Assembly: GCA_049583715.1 (NCBI GenBank)
Contig: JBAUWJ010000296.1
Location: 1 to 43,613, forward strand
Length of the DNA stretch: 43,613 bases
From: JAANXG01 sp049583715
Lineage (GTDB): Bacteria > Pseudomonadota > Gammaproteobacteria > Arenicellales > JAANXG01
Reading direction: 5' to 3'
The notes beneath the pieces were generated by a model. That model searched no databases and was not told where the DNA came from. It saw only the letters and a list, made by a program, of their open reading frames with translations. This document shows, piece by piece, positions 16,775 through 25,065 of this stretch; the stretch's first letter is position 1, and every line of letters begins with the position of its first letter. The translations under genes and the position numbers were made by a program.

Positions 16775-17194
16775 GTGGATATACGGCGTTTCGATGCCGC
16801 CGATACCGAATCGATCGTAGACCTTTGGAGACAGTGCGGCCTGGTGGTCCCGTGGAACGACCCCTACAAGGACATCGCAAGGAAGCTGAAGGTGGATGCG
16901 GACCTGTTCCTGGTGGGCGAGCTCGGGGGCGCCGTCGTCGCCACGGTGATGGCGGGCTACGATGGCCACAGAGGCTGGATCAACTATCTGGCTGTTTCCC
17001 CGTCCCACCAGGGTAAAGGTTTTGGGCGCGCGCTCGTGGAGCGGATCGAGTCCCTGCTGGCGGCGCGGGGCTGCCCGAAGATCAACCTGCAGATCCGCGA
17101 GACGAACGAGCACGTCGCGGCGTTCTACCAAGCCTTGGGTTACCGCAGGGACCGGTGCATATCGCTCGGCAAGAGACTGGAGCGCGACGACTGA
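16775..17194 (+). CDS. GNAT acetyltransferase, YpeA type
   Basis: Small acetyl-CoA-dependent N-acetyltransferase of 139 residues. It begins at GTG 16775, placed 8 nt after a strong AAGGAG, and reads VDIRRFDAADTESIVDLW. Family landmarks are CGLVVPWNDPYKDI, LFLVGELGGAVVATVMAGYDGHRGW, the acetyl-CoA loop SPSHQGKGFGRALV, and the C-terminal FYQALGYRRDRCISLGKRL. The same frame is open far upstream, overlapping the SDR gene in a different frame, but only this part is family-like. Substrate of YpeA is not established. Confidence 0.9.
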   Translation: MDIRRFDAADTESIVDLWRQCGLVVPWNDPYKDIARKLKVDADLFLVGELGGAVVATVMAGYDGHRGWINYLAVSPSHQGKGFGRALVERIESLLAARGCPKINLQIRETNEHVAAFYQALGYRRDRCISLGKRLERDD

Positions 17195-17333
17195 CCGGCC
17201 GGGCCGGGCCCTCGGGATGAGGCCTCCGTGGTGCACCTGACAGGTCGCCTGCACGTTAGGTAATATTCGCCGCCGGTGGGCGCCCGCTGTCCCGCCCACT
17301 CCAAAGCCACGCGGGTTTCCGGGAGATCCTGCC

Positions 17334-17624
17334 ATGAACGACGAAGCGATAGACCACAGCGCCGGCCGCAGTATCTGGACTCGAGGCCTGTTCATGCTGC
17401 TGTTCGCGCTGATCTACCACCTTGCGGAGATCGTGATCTTCTTCGTGGTGGTATTCCAGTTCGTCCACGTGCTGATGGCGAAGACCAGGAGCGCTCAGGT
17501 ACTTGAGCTGGGTCAGGGTCTGAGCACCTACGTCTATGAAATACTTCAATTCATGACCTTCAACAGCGAGCAGCTCCCTTTTCCCTTCGGTCGCTGGCCG
17601 CAGGGCGGTGCCCGGAAGAGCTAG
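17334..17624 (+). CDS. DUF4389 membrane protein
   Basis: Inner-membrane protein of 96 residues that fits DUF4389, a family of small proteins of unknown function common in gammaproteobacteria. It has a short polar N-terminus, then RGLFMLLFALIYHLAEIV running into a long hydrophobic stretch (about 20-50), and a conserved tail with FMTFNSEQLPFPFGRWP. It stands between the GNAT and oxidoreductase genes with gaps of about 140 nt on each side, so it may be transcribed alone. Confidence 0.85.
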   Translation: MNDEAIDHSAGRSIWTRGLFMLLFALIYHLAEIVIFFVVVFQFVHVLMAKTRSAQVLELGQGLSTYVYEILQFMTFNSEQLPFPFGRWPQGGARKS

Positions 17625-17764
17625 GACGCCGTCGGAATAATCATGACGCCACGGCGACGCGCAATCTGCACGGACAGGGCGGCGGCTCGTCCCGGGTCCG
17701 ACGGGACTCCTCCGGGCCTCCCTGAAGGGTGCTCCGGGGCGCGGGGTGCCGTGCCCGACTCGTC

Positions 17765-18352
17765 ATGGGCCGAAAGCTCCTCGTGATAGACGGCCATCCC
17801 GATCCGGCGGACGCGAGGCTGTGCCACGCGCTTGCAAAGGCGTATGTGGATGGCGCACGGCGGGCCGGACACGACGTCAGCGTCATCCGACCCGCGGACC
17901 TCGACTTCACGTTCCTGCACAGCAAGGAGGAATTCGAGAAGCAGCAGCCCGTGGCCGACATCCGGCTTGCCCAACAAGCCATCGAGGCGGCGGACCACCT
18001 GGTGCTGGTCTACCCGTTATGGATGGGGACCATGCCCGCTCTTTTGAAAGCGTTCCTGGAGCAAGTCCTGCGTCCGGGCTTCGCCTTCGGGCCGGGGGAC
18101 GGCGGGTCAATGCCGCGCAAACGACTCGGCGGCAGGTCTGCCCGGATCGTAGTGACCATGGGCATGCCCGTGTTCGTCTACCGATGGTACTTCCGCGCCC
18201 ACGGGCTGAAGAGCCTGGAACGGAACATTCTGAAGCTCTGCGGCATCAAGCCCGTGCGGGAAAGCCTGTTCGGGATGGTGGAGGCCTCGAGCGAGGCCAG
18301 GCGTGCGAAGTGGCTGCGCGCAATGCGGCAGCTCGGCACACAGGGCCGTTGA
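17765..18352 (+). CDS. NAD(P)H-dependent oxidoreductase, flavodoxin-like fold
   Basis: Cytoplasmic FMN or FAD oxidoreductase of 195 residues in the NQO1/KefF/MdaB-like family (flavodoxin-2 fold). The N-terminal KLLVIDGHPDPADARLCHAL is the flavin phosphate-binding loop. LVYPLWMGTMPALLKAFLEQVLRPGFAF is the conserved central motif around the isoalloxazine. It likely reduces quinones or other small electrophiles. MGRKLLVID was chosen over an upstream in-frame Met because it begins the fold. The downstream membrane protein follows after 9 nt, suggesting an operon. Confidence 0.9.
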   Translation: MGRKLLVIDGHPDPADARLCHALAKAYVDGARRAGHDVSVIRPADLDFTFLHSKEEFEKQQPVADIRLAQQAIEAADHLVLVYPLWMGTMPALLKAFLEQVLRPGFAFGPGDGGSMPRKRLGGRSARIVVTMGMPVFVYRWYFRAHGLKSLERNILKLCGIKPVRESLFGMVEASSEARRAKWLRAMRQLGTQGR

Positions 18353-18361
18353 GAGGCTCGA

Positions 18362-18811
18362 TTGCACATCGAGGCCTGGATACAACCGGTGGCGGTGTGG
18401 ACGACCCACATGAGGTCCGAGTTCATCGTGGTGGGCGGTGTCCTGAATGCCGCCTTTGCCGTGGTTCACTTGATGCACTGGCGCCTGTTCAATTGGCGGG
18501 AGGAGCTGCGCACCCTCACCTTCGTGAATCGGGGCGTGGTACAGATCCTGAACCTGTGTCTCGCGTTCGTTTTCTGTATCTTTGCCTATGTCTCGCTGGT
18601 TCACACCGATGAGCTGACGTCGTCCCTGCTGGGCTACAGTCTGCTCGCGCTGATCGCCTTGTTCTGGTTGGCCCGCGCGGTGCAGCAGATCATATTCTTT
18701 CGTCTCCGCCACTGGCCCTCGCGGGCATTGTTCCTGGTGTTCCTGGTGGGGGCGTCCTTGTACGGGATGCCCGCCGTGATGATGTTCTGGCCGCGCCTGG
18801 CTTCGACCTGA
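18362..18811 (+). CDS. Hypothetical four-helix membrane protein
   Basis: I do not recognise a named family. The product has up to 149 residues with four predicted transmembrane helices (roughly 20-40, 58-80, 88-110 and 120-140) separated by short basic loops such as RLRHWPSR, and no signal peptide. A TTG at 18362 has GAGAGG 5 nt upstream; ATG at 18410, giving MRSEFIVVGG, is an alternative 133-residue form. It lies 9 nt after the oxidoreductase stop, so the pair may act together. Confidence 0.75.
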   Translation: MHIEAWIQPVAVWTTHMRSEFIVVGGVLNAAFAVVHLMHWRLFNWREELRTLTFVNRGVVQILNLCLAFVFCIFAYVSLVHTDELTSSLLGYSLLALIALFWLARAVQQIIFFRLRHWPSRALFLVFLVGASLYGMPAVMMFWPRLAST

Positions 18812-18833
18812 CGGGAGCGGAGCACGGTCGGGG

Positions 18834-18852
18834 CGGGCGTCAGGGCCCGTTT
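18834..18852 (+). terminator. Weak terminator-like hairpin
   Basis: CGGGC (18834-18838) and GCCCG (18845-18849) form a five-pair stem with a six-base loop, followed by only three T residues. It lies just after the membrane-protein stop and before avtA. Confidence 0.25.
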
Positions 18853-18930
18853 CCGTCGCAATCGATTTGGCACGAAACCGGGCCAGGGTTTATTCTCCGG
18901 GCATTGAACGATTGAACAAGCGGTGACGGC

Positions 18931-20199
18931 ATGAAGTTATCGAAATTCGGATCCAAGCTGTCCGCCCCCACCGGGATCGTGAGTTTGATGGAGGACCTTG
19001 GGGAGGCGGTATCCTCGGGTCGCTCCTTCAGGATGCTGGGCGGCGGAAACCCCGCGCGCATCCCGGAGGTCGAGGCCCGCTTTCGCCGTTCCATGCAGCG
19101 CATCCTGGACAATGGCGACCAGTTCGAGAGGATGATCGACGTCTACGACGGTCCGCAGGGCAGCGCGGAGTTCATCGAGGCGCTGGCCGACCTGTTCCGC
19201 AGCGAATTCGGTTGGGCCACCGGTCCCGAAAATTTCCTGATCACCAACGGCAGCCAGTCGGGCTTTTTCGCCTTGTTCAACATGTTTGCGGGCAGGCGCG
19301 AAGACGGCCGGCACAGCAGGATCCTCCTTCCCATCACGCCCGAATACATCGGATACTCGGATACCGGTATCGAGGATCCCGTGTTCGACTCGCACCGTCC
19401 CACCATCGAGACCCTGGACGACCATTTTTTCAAGTACCGGGTCAATTTCGACGGCATCGAAGTGGACGACTCCATCGGCGCAATCTGCGTCTCCCGGCCC
19501 ACCAACCCCACCGGCAACGTCCTGACCGACGGGGAGATCAGCAAGCTCGCCGCGCTTGCCGCGCGCAGTGATATTCCTCTGATCGTCGACGATGCCTACG
19601 GTGCGCCTTTTCCGAACATCATATTCTCGTCGGCGACGCCGACCTGGGATGACAACACCATTTTGTGCCTGAGCCTGTCGAAGCTCGGGCTGCCCGGCGT
19701 GCGCACCGGCATCATCGTCGCGAACCGCGAAATCGTGCGCGCTTTGTCGAGCATGGCGGCGATCATGACACTCGCACCCGGGAGCTTCGGGCCCGGTCTC
19801 GCCCTGGACCTGGTGCGGAGCCGGGAGATCATCTCTTTGAGCAACGAGGTCATTCGGCCCTATTACCAGCGGCGCGTCCAGGAAGCGATCGAATGGATAC
19901 GCGAGGCCATGGCCGGATATCCCCTCTACATCCACAAGCCGGAAGGCGCGATCTTTCTGTGGCTGTGGTTCCCGGAGCTGCCCATTACCAGCGAGGAGCT
20001 CTATCAGCGGCTCAAGGCCCGGGGCGTCCTCGTCATTGCGGGACAGCACTTCTTCCCGGGATTGGAAGGAGAGTGGCGCCATCGCTGCGAGTGCATCCGC
20101 GTCACCTACTCCCAGAAGCCCGAGGACGTCGAGGCGGGTCTCGGGATTATCGCCGAGGAGGTAATCCGGGCCTTCGACAAGCGCAGGCAGACCGCCTGA
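18931..20199 (+). CDS. avtA: Valine-pyruvate aminotransferase
   Basis: PLP-dependent class I aminotransferase of 422 residues; AvtA interconverts valine plus pyruvate with 2-oxoisovalerate plus alanine. The AvtA start MKLSKFGSKLSAPTGIVSLM is distinctive, as are MLGGGNPARIPEVE, the cofactor region ITNGSQSGFFALFN, SRPTNPTGNVL, and the Schiff-base lysine K251 in LSLSKLGLPGVRTG. Length and motif order match E. coli AvtA. The GIY-YIG gene follows 19 nt after the stop. Confidence 0.93.
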   Translation: MKLSKFGSKLSAPTGIVSLMEDLGEAVSSGRSFRMLGGGNPARIPEVEARFRRSMQRILDNGDQFERMIDVYDGPQGSAEFIEALADLFRSEFGWATGPENFLITNGSQSGFFALFNMFAGRREDGRHSRILLPITPEYIGYSDTGIEDPVFDSHRPTIETLDDHFFKYRVNFDGIEVDDSIGAICVSRPTNPTGNVLTDGEISKLAALAARSDIPLIVDDAYGAPFPNIIFSSATPTWDDNTILCLSLSKLGLPGVRTGIIVANREIVRALSSMAAIMTLAPGSFGPGLALDLVRSREIISLSNEVIRPYYQRRVQEAIEWIREAMAGYPLYIHKPEGAIFLWLWFPELPITSEELYQRLKARGVLVIAGQHFFPGLEGEWRHRCECIRVTYSQKPEDVEAGLGIIAEEVIRAFDKRRQTA

Positions 20200-20218
20200 G
20201 CGGCGGCCGGGGCGGCGC

Positions 20219-20464
20219 ATGTCCTGGTTCGTGTACATGTTGAAGTGCGCGGACGGCAGCCTTTACACCGGCGTTGCGAGAGATACCGGCAGGCGCCTCG
20301 AGGAGCACAATTCGGGCAAAGGTGCGAAGTACACCCGCGGGCGGACACCGGTCCGTCTCGTGTACACCGAACGCTGCCTGGACCAGAGCCGGGCCGTGAA
20401 GCGCGAGCTGGCGATCAAGCGCATGTCCCGAAGCCGGAAGCTCGAGCTGGCCCGCGAGCGTTGA
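20219..20464 (+). CDS. GIY-YIG domain protein (YhbQ/UPF0213-like)
   Basis: An 81-residue single-domain GIY-YIG protein. The motif is FVYMLKCADGSLYTGVARD, with the second tyrosine in YTG; the catalytic arginine lies in the GRRLEEHN helix, and a later glutamate in LVYTERC fits the metal-binding position. This size and the AVKRELAIKRMSR tail match the YhbQ/YazA group of stand-alone domains, implicated in DNA damage or RNA handling but not well defined. It lacks the extra domains of homing endonucleases and of UvrC. Confidence 0.9.
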   Translation: MSWFVYMLKCADGSLYTGVARDTGRRLEEHNSGKGAKYTRGRTPVRLVYTERCLDQSRAVKRELAIKRMSRSRKLELARER

Positions 20465-20549
20465 GCCGCTGGATTCGCCGGCGGGTCGCGGCTCCGACGG
20501 AGATCGGTGAACGCCGCTCAGCGCGGCGACGGTCCCGCACCGCCGGCGG

Positions 20550-21437
20550 TCAGCCTTCTCCGAGAAGCTCCCGGCGCCTGACGATCAGGCGATCGATGAT
20601 CGGCGTGAACATGGTCTCCATGGCCAGCCCGATCTTGCCGCCCGGCACCACGATGGTGTTGCGCCGGGACATGAACGACCCCTGCAGCATGGCGAGCAGG
20701 AAAGGGAAATCGATGCCGAATTTGTCCGGATCGCGGAAGCGAATCACGACGAAGCTCTCGTCAGGGGTGGGAATATCCCGGGCGATGAAGGGGTTGGACG
20801 TGTCGACCGTCGGCACCCGCTGGAAATTGATATCGGTGCGGGAGAACTGGGGCACGATGTGGTGCACATAGTCGTGCATCCGGCGCAGAATGTTGTCCCG
20901 CACGTGCGTGTGCTCGTAGCCGCGGGTGTTGGTGTCCCGGTGAATTTTCTGGATCCATTCCAGATTGACGATCGGTACCACGCCGATCAGCAGGTCGACG
21001 TGTTTGGCGGCGTTGACGTTCTCATGCACCACGGCGCCGTGCAGGCCCTCGTAGAACAGGAGGTCCGTCCCCTCGGGGATGGGCTCCCAGGGCGTGAAGG
21101 TGCCGGCCTTGCCGCCGAGCTGCGCGGCCTGCGGCTCGTCATGAATATAGAAGCGCCGCATTCCCGTCCCCGATTCGCCGTAGCGCTCGAACAGCTCGGC
21201 GATCTTGCCGAAATGATTGGCCTCGGGCCCGAAATGGCTGAGGTTCGTCCCTTCGGCGAGCGCGATCTCGATGCGCTGGTGCATCTCCTCGCGGTCGTAG
21301 CGGTGGAAGCTGTCCCCTTCGATGATGCAGGCGTTGACGTTTTCCCGGTAGAAGATGTGCTCGAAGGCGGTCCGAACGGTGCTGGTCCCGGCGCCGGAGG
21401 AGCCGGTAATGGCGATGACGGGGTGCTTGGTGGACAT
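20550..21437 (-). CDS. prk: Phosphoribulokinase, class I
   Basis: Makes ribulose 1,5-bisphosphate from ribulose 5-phosphate and ATP. The 295-residue protein has the P-loop GSSGAGTST at 12-20, EGDSFHRYDR with catalytic acid and substrate-contact residues, and the proteobacterial-type sequence LFYEGLHGAVV followed by GVVPIVNLEWIQKIHRD. Length and motifs fit the octameric proteobacterial enzyme, usually activated by NADH. ATG at 21437 is preferred over an in-frame TTG five codons upstream. It is divergent from the CbbR-like gene, an arrangement typical of Calvin-cycle genes. E. coli-type PrkB without RuBisCO is the main alternative role. Confidence 0.93.
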   Translation of the reverse strand: MSTKHPVIAITGSSGAGTSTVRTAFEHIFYRENVNACIIEGDSFHRYDREEMHQRIEIALAEGTNLSHFGPEANHFGKIAELFERYGESGTGMRRFYIHDEPQAAQLGGKAGTFTPWEPIPEGTDLLFYEGLHGAVVHENVNAAKHVDLLIGVVPIVNLEWIQKIHRDTNTRGYEHTHVRDNILRRMHDYVHHIVPQFSRTDINFQRVPTVDTSNPFIARDIPTPDESFVVIRFRDPDKFGIDFPFLLAMLQGSFMSRRNTIVVPGGKIGLAMETMFTPIIDRLIVRRRELLGEG

Positions 21438-21565
21438 GTGCTCTGCTCGCAACCGCCGGAACGGCTGCTTCGCTCTGGTTGAAAAGATCGTCCCGAACTG
21501 TTTTGCGACACGGAATATGCCATTATTATTGAGTGGGCAGGAAGTGCTGTATCCTGAATACGACC
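21438..21565. promoter_or_regulatory. prk/cbbR divergent promoter region
   Basis: 128 bp between the two start codons. An AT-rich stretch around 21500-21540 (ggaatatgccattattattg) is the only such stretch and is where paired promoters and LysR-type sites would be expected. TGCC and GGCA flank part of it (about 21518-21539). I see no unambiguous -35/-10 pair or CbbR box. Confidence 0.4.
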
Positions 21566-22495
21566 ATGCATGTGACTATTCGTCAATTGAAAGTGTTCGA
21601 CTCGGTGGCGCGTCACCTGAGCTACACGAAGGCCGCCGACGACCTTCACCTGACGCAGCCGGCGGTGTCCATGCAGATCAAGCAGCTCGAGCGGGCCGTG
21701 GATCTGCCGCTTTTCGAGGTGCTGGGCAAGCGCGTCTATCTCACCCAGGCGGGAGAGACCTTCCATGCACACGTGCAGCGGATCCTCGCCCAGCTCAAGC
21801 ACGCCGCGGAAGAAATGGATGCCCTGAAGGGGGTGGACGCCGGCAGGGTGAGGGTGGCGATCGCCTCGACGGTCAATTACTTCGCGGCGCGCCTGATCGC
21901 CAAGTTCTGCCAGCTCCACCAGAACGTCACCATCAACCTGGAGGTGACGAACCGGGAAACGCTGCTTCAGCGCCTGGACGCCAACGAGCCGGATATGGTC
22001 CTGATGGGGCAGCCGCCCGAGGACATGGAGCTGGACGCCACGCCTTTCATGAGCAATCCGCTGATCGCGATCTCGGCCCCGGACCATCCCCTGTTGCGTT
22101 CGCCGCGTATCACCCTCGAGGACCTCGCCGGACAGCGCCTGATCATGCGCGAGCCCGGCTCCGGGACGCGCAACGCCATCGAGCGGGTCTTCCGCGAGAA
22201 GGGGATCGAGCCGTCCAGCCGCACCGAGATGACCAGCAACGAGGCCATCAAGCAGGTGGTGGAGGCGGGGCTCGGCATTGCCATCGTCTCGCTGCACACC
22301 GTGGAGCTCGAGTTGAGCGTGGCGAGGCTGGTCGAAGTGCCTGTCGAATCGTTTCCGATCCTGAGGAAATGGTACATTGCCCAGCGCATGAACAAACGCC
22401 TGTCGCCTGCGGCGCTGGCCTTCAGGGAATTCGTCCTGGCGGAGGGACGCGCCCAGGAAGCCGGACTGGAGGGAAGCGCGGAGATGTCCGCCTGA
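21566..22495 (+). CDS. cbbR: LysR-type regulator, CbbR-like
   Basis: 309-residue LysR regulator. The N-terminus MHVTIRQLKVFDSVARHLSY, the helix-turn-helix TKAADDLHLTQPAVSMQIKQLE and LPLFEVLGKRVYLTQAG closely follow the CbbR/CfxR consensus. The effector domain keeps GRVRVAIASTVNYFAARLIAKF, LLQRLDANEPDMVLMGQPPED and PFMSNPLIAIS, again CbbR-like. CbbR proteins activate cbb operons in response to NADPH, PEP or RuBP. Divergent placement next to prk supports the call, though LysR subfamilies can be hard to separate by eye. Confidence 0.85.
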   Translation: MHVTIRQLKVFDSVARHLSYTKAADDLHLTQPAVSMQIKQLERAVDLPLFEVLGKRVYLTQAGETFHAHVQRILAQLKHAAEEMDALKGVDAGRVRVAIASTVNYFAARLIAKFCQLHQNVTINLEVTNRETLLQRLDANEPDMVLMGQPPEDMELDATPFMSNPLIAISAPDHPLLRSPRITLEDLAGQRLIMREPGSGTRNAIERVFREKGIEPSSRTEMTSNEAIKQVVEAGLGIAIVSLHTVELELSVARLVEVPVESFPILRKWYIAQRMNKRLSPAALAFREFVLAEGRAQEAGLEGSAEMSA

Positions 22496-22675
22496 GGCGC
22501 CGCGCGGTGCCGGGCAGGAGGGGCCGGAGGGTCGAGGCGGTCAATGTGCGGCCTCGAATCGGGGGGGCCACCAGGCTCGCTTGACAGGGGCCGTGTGCGG
22601 CCCGCGTGGTCCGGAAACGGCGATAGAATCGACAAAGCCGGGCTCGATCCACGCGGGATGCGTGAGCGTCAGACC

Positions 22676-23821
22676 ATGCGACTTGCGAATTGCCACAATT
22701 TTCATGATTTCCGGCGGCTGGCCCGCCGGCGCCTGCCCGGGCCGATCTTCGATTACATCGACGGCGCGGCGGATGACGAGGTGACCCGCCGGCGGAACTC
22801 CGAAAGCTTCGACAGTTGTGATCTCGTGCCGAATGTCCTGCGCGGCGTCAATGAAGTGGACATGTCAGTCACCGTTCTCGGCCAGAAGCTTGCGATGCCG
22901 GTGTACTGCTCTCCCACCGCCCTGCAGCGCCTGTTCCACCCGTCGGGCGAACGCGCGGTCGGTGCCGCGGCGGCGAAATTCGGCACGATGTTCGGCGTTT
23001 CCTCCCTCGGCACCGTAAGCCTCGAGGAGCTCCGCGCCGCGTATGACACGCCTCAGATCTACCAGTTCTATTTCCACAAGGACCGCGGACTGAACCGCGC
23101 CATGATGGAGCGTGCGAAGGCCGCGGGGATCGAGGTCATGATGCTGACGGTGGATACGATCACCGGTGGCAACCGCGAGCGCGATCTTCGCACGGGGTTC
23201 TCCATCCCCATGCGGCTGACCTTGGGCGGCATGCTCCAGTTCGCGCTGAAGCCGGCGTGGGGGATCAACTATCTGACCCACGAGTCCTTCAGCCTGCCGC
23301 AGCTCGACGCCCATATCAATATGGGCGGCGGCGCGGTCTCTATCGGCCGCTATCTGACCGAGATGCTCGATCAGTCCATGAATTGGGATGACGTGGAAGA
23401 GATGGTGCGCCTGTGGGACGGACAATTCTGCCTGAAAGGTATCATGTCCGTGGAGGATGCGCGTCAGGCGGCGGAAATCGGCTGCACCGGAATCGTGCTC
23501 TCGAACCATGGCGGGAGACAGCTCGATGGTTCCAGGGCCGCCTTCGACCAATTGGTCGAGATCGTCGATGCCGTTGGCGACCGCATCGATGTCATCATGG
23601 ACGGCGGCGTACAGCGGGGGACCCACGTCCTGAAAGCGCTGTCGCTCGGTGCGCGGGCGGTGGGCGTGGGCCGGTATTATCTCTTTCCCCTGGCCGCGGC
23701 GGGCCGTGCCGGCGTCGAGCGGGCTCTGGGACTGATGCGGGAAGAAATCGAGCGCGACATGAAGCTGATGGGCTGCACCAGGGTGGATCAGCTCTCGCGA
23801 TCCAACCTGCGCTTCCGGTAG
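22676..23821 (+). CDS. FMN-dependent L-2-hydroxyacid dehydrogenase (L-lactate dehydrogenase-like)
   Basis: 381-residue flavoprotein of the FMN-dependent alpha-hydroxy-acid dehydrogenase family, which oxidises L-lactate or a related L-2-hydroxyacid to the 2-oxoacid, probably passing electrons to the respiratory chain. Y27 in IFDYIDGAADD is the substrate-contact tyrosine. H278 in LSNHGGRQLDG is the catalytic base and R281 the carboxylate anchor. The position equivalent to Trp108 of plant glycolate oxidase is leucine (VSSLGTV), as in flavocytochrome b2, which favours lactate or a larger substrate over glycolate. The tail RYYLFPLAAAG differs from the common RAFLYGLAA. Start is MRLANCHNFHDF; an ATG at 22658 is possible. 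Confidence 0.88.
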   Translation: MRLANCHNFHDFRRLARRRLPGPIFDYIDGAADDEVTRRRNSESFDSCDLVPNVLRGVNEVDMSVTVLGQKLAMPVYCSPTALQRLFHPSGERAVGAAAAKFGTMFGVSSLGTVSLEELRAAYDTPQIYQFYFHKDRGLNRAMMERAKAAGIEVMMLTVDTITGGNRERDLRTGFSIPMRLTLGGMLQFALKPAWGINYLTHESFSLPQLDAHINMGGGAVSIGRYLTEMLDQSMNWDDVEEMVRLWDGQFCLKGIMSVEDARQAAEIGCTGIVLSNHGGRQLDGSRAAFDQLVEIVDAVGDRIDVIMDGGVQRGTHVLKALSLGARAVGVGRYYLFPLAAAGRAGVERALGLMREEIERDMKLMGCTRVDQLSRSNLRFR

Positions 23822-23935
23822 GACACCGGAACGGACCGGCGCCGTGCAGGTTCTCGTCGAAAGCGTGGCAAAGCTTGCCGGCACGGGTCGGCTGCCAAGG
23901 TCGCCATGCCCTGACCTGGAGTATCCAGCGGAACC

Positions 23936-24045
23936 ACCCTCACCCTGACCCTCCCCCGCCAGCGGGAGAGGGGACATTACTCCCTCTCCCTCCGGGAGAG
24001 GGCTGGGGTGAGGGGGCGATCTTTGGAATCACCCTCACCCTGACC
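23936..24045. repeat. REP-like intergenic repeat
   Basis: Direct copies of accctcaccctgacc occur at 23936-23950 and 24031-24045. Between them are two imperfect inverted hairpins: cctcccccgccagcgggag, and ctccctctccctccgggag running into agggctggggtgaggg. The overall pattern (ccctcaccc...gggagagg...) is of a kind I associate with dispersed intergenic repeats in many GC-rich bacterial genomes. The remaining sequence of the 23822-24183 gap holds no gene that I can support. Confidence 0.75.
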
Positions 24046-24183
24046 CGGCTTCGGATGTCGTCCTGCCTTTTCCCCTCCCGGAATCTTGGCACTGCGGGAC
24101 AGGGGACTTTCACCAACCTGAAACAGAATCGGTCGGCTGGCTGTTTCCTTATGAACGATCGATGCGGCGCAGTCGGGGCGAGG

Positions 24184-25035
24184 CTAAACCACCCAGTCCC
24201 GCACTTTATTGAACAAGGCGCTTTCCGCGTCCGCGAGTCGATTGATGACATCGAAGTGGTCCACGTCGGGCTCGACATGACTCTCGATGCGGGTACCCGC
24301 GGCCGTCCACCTCTGCGCAAGATTGCCGGCCTGCTCGTGGAAGGCGTCGGTCTCGTGGCCACCGACCACTGTCAGAAGCCGGGCACCGGGACGGGGCTCC
24401 AGAAAGAGGGGGCTGCAATGACGCGCGGCATCATCGTCGATCCCAGCGGCACGGTTGATGGACGTGTATCGAAGCGGCTCCAGGTCGTACAGGCCGCTGA
24501 TGGCGACGCCCGTCCTGACCAGATCACCCGGCAGATCCGGTTCCCGCGCGCACCAGTCCGTCGCGAGCATCATCGCCGTCAGATGTCCCCCCGCCGAGTG
24601 GCCGATGACGTTGATTCGCTCCGAAGCCAGTCCGTAGCGGGCGCCGTTGCGACGCAGCCAGGCGAGGCCATGGCGTATCTCTTCGGTGATGTCCGGCACG
24701 GTTGTACGCGGGCACAGGGTGTAGTTCATCACCACGAAGCTCACTTCCCTGTTGATGAAGGGCTCGGCGAGGAACGAGTAGGCGGATTTGTCGCCGCTCT
24801 GCCAGTAGCCGCCGTGGAGGTACACGAGCGTCGGGGCGGTGGCCGAGGCCGGGAAGATGTCCAGCCGCCGACGCTCCGCGTTTCCGTAGGCCACGTCCAG
24901 GAAGCCGCTCGCCCCGGCGCGAAACGACTCGCTGCGCCCCGACCAGCCGCCGAAAAGCTGGTCGAAATCCGGCCGCGGCGCCCTGACGTTGTATCCTCTT
25001 TCCAGCGCGTCGTCGATCCTGTCGATATCAGGCAC
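24184..25035 (-). CDS. Alpha/beta hydrolase (HSL/arylformamidase-like esterase)
   Basis: Predicted cytoplasmic esterase of 283 residues in the hormone-sensitive-lipase-like branch. The oxyanion-hole motif is HGGYW at 74-78, the nucleophile is S147 in GHSAGGH, the acid is probably D in GHETDAF and the base H in VDHFDVI near the end. Sequence around ERGYNVRAPRPDFDQL and LDVAYGNAERRRLDIFP resembles alpha/beta-type kynurenine formamidase and related carboxylesterases. No other tryptophan-catabolism gene is near, so the substrate is open. It lies 30 nt downstream of the ClC channel gene on the same strand. Confidence 0.87.
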   Translation of the reverse strand: MPDIDRIDDALERGYNVRAPRPDFDQLFGGWSGRSESFRAGASGFLDVAYGNAERRRLDIFPASATAPTLVYLHGGYWQSGDKSAYSFLAEPFINREVSFVVMNYTLCPRTTVPDITEEIRHGLAWLRRNGARYGLASERINVIGHSAGGHLTAMMLATDWCAREPDLPGDLVRTGVAISGLYDLEPLRYTSINRAAGIDDDAARHCSPLFLEPRPGARLLTVVGGHETDAFHEQAGNLAQRWTAAGTRIESHVEPDVDHFDVINRLADAESALFNKVRDWVV

Positions 25036-25065
25036 GCGGCTTTCCCGTGACGCCCGATGGCCGGG

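Noticed and set aside
20219..20464. Homing endonuclease or mobile-intron marker
   Set aside because: The GIY-YIG protein is a short stand-alone domain of the YhbQ type in ordinary chromosomal context with no intron boundaries.
22676..23821. Glycolate oxidase linked to carbon fixation
   Set aside because: The residue equivalent to Trp108 is leucine, which fits L-lactate dehydrogenase/flavocytochrome b2 better; neighbourhood alone is not enough.
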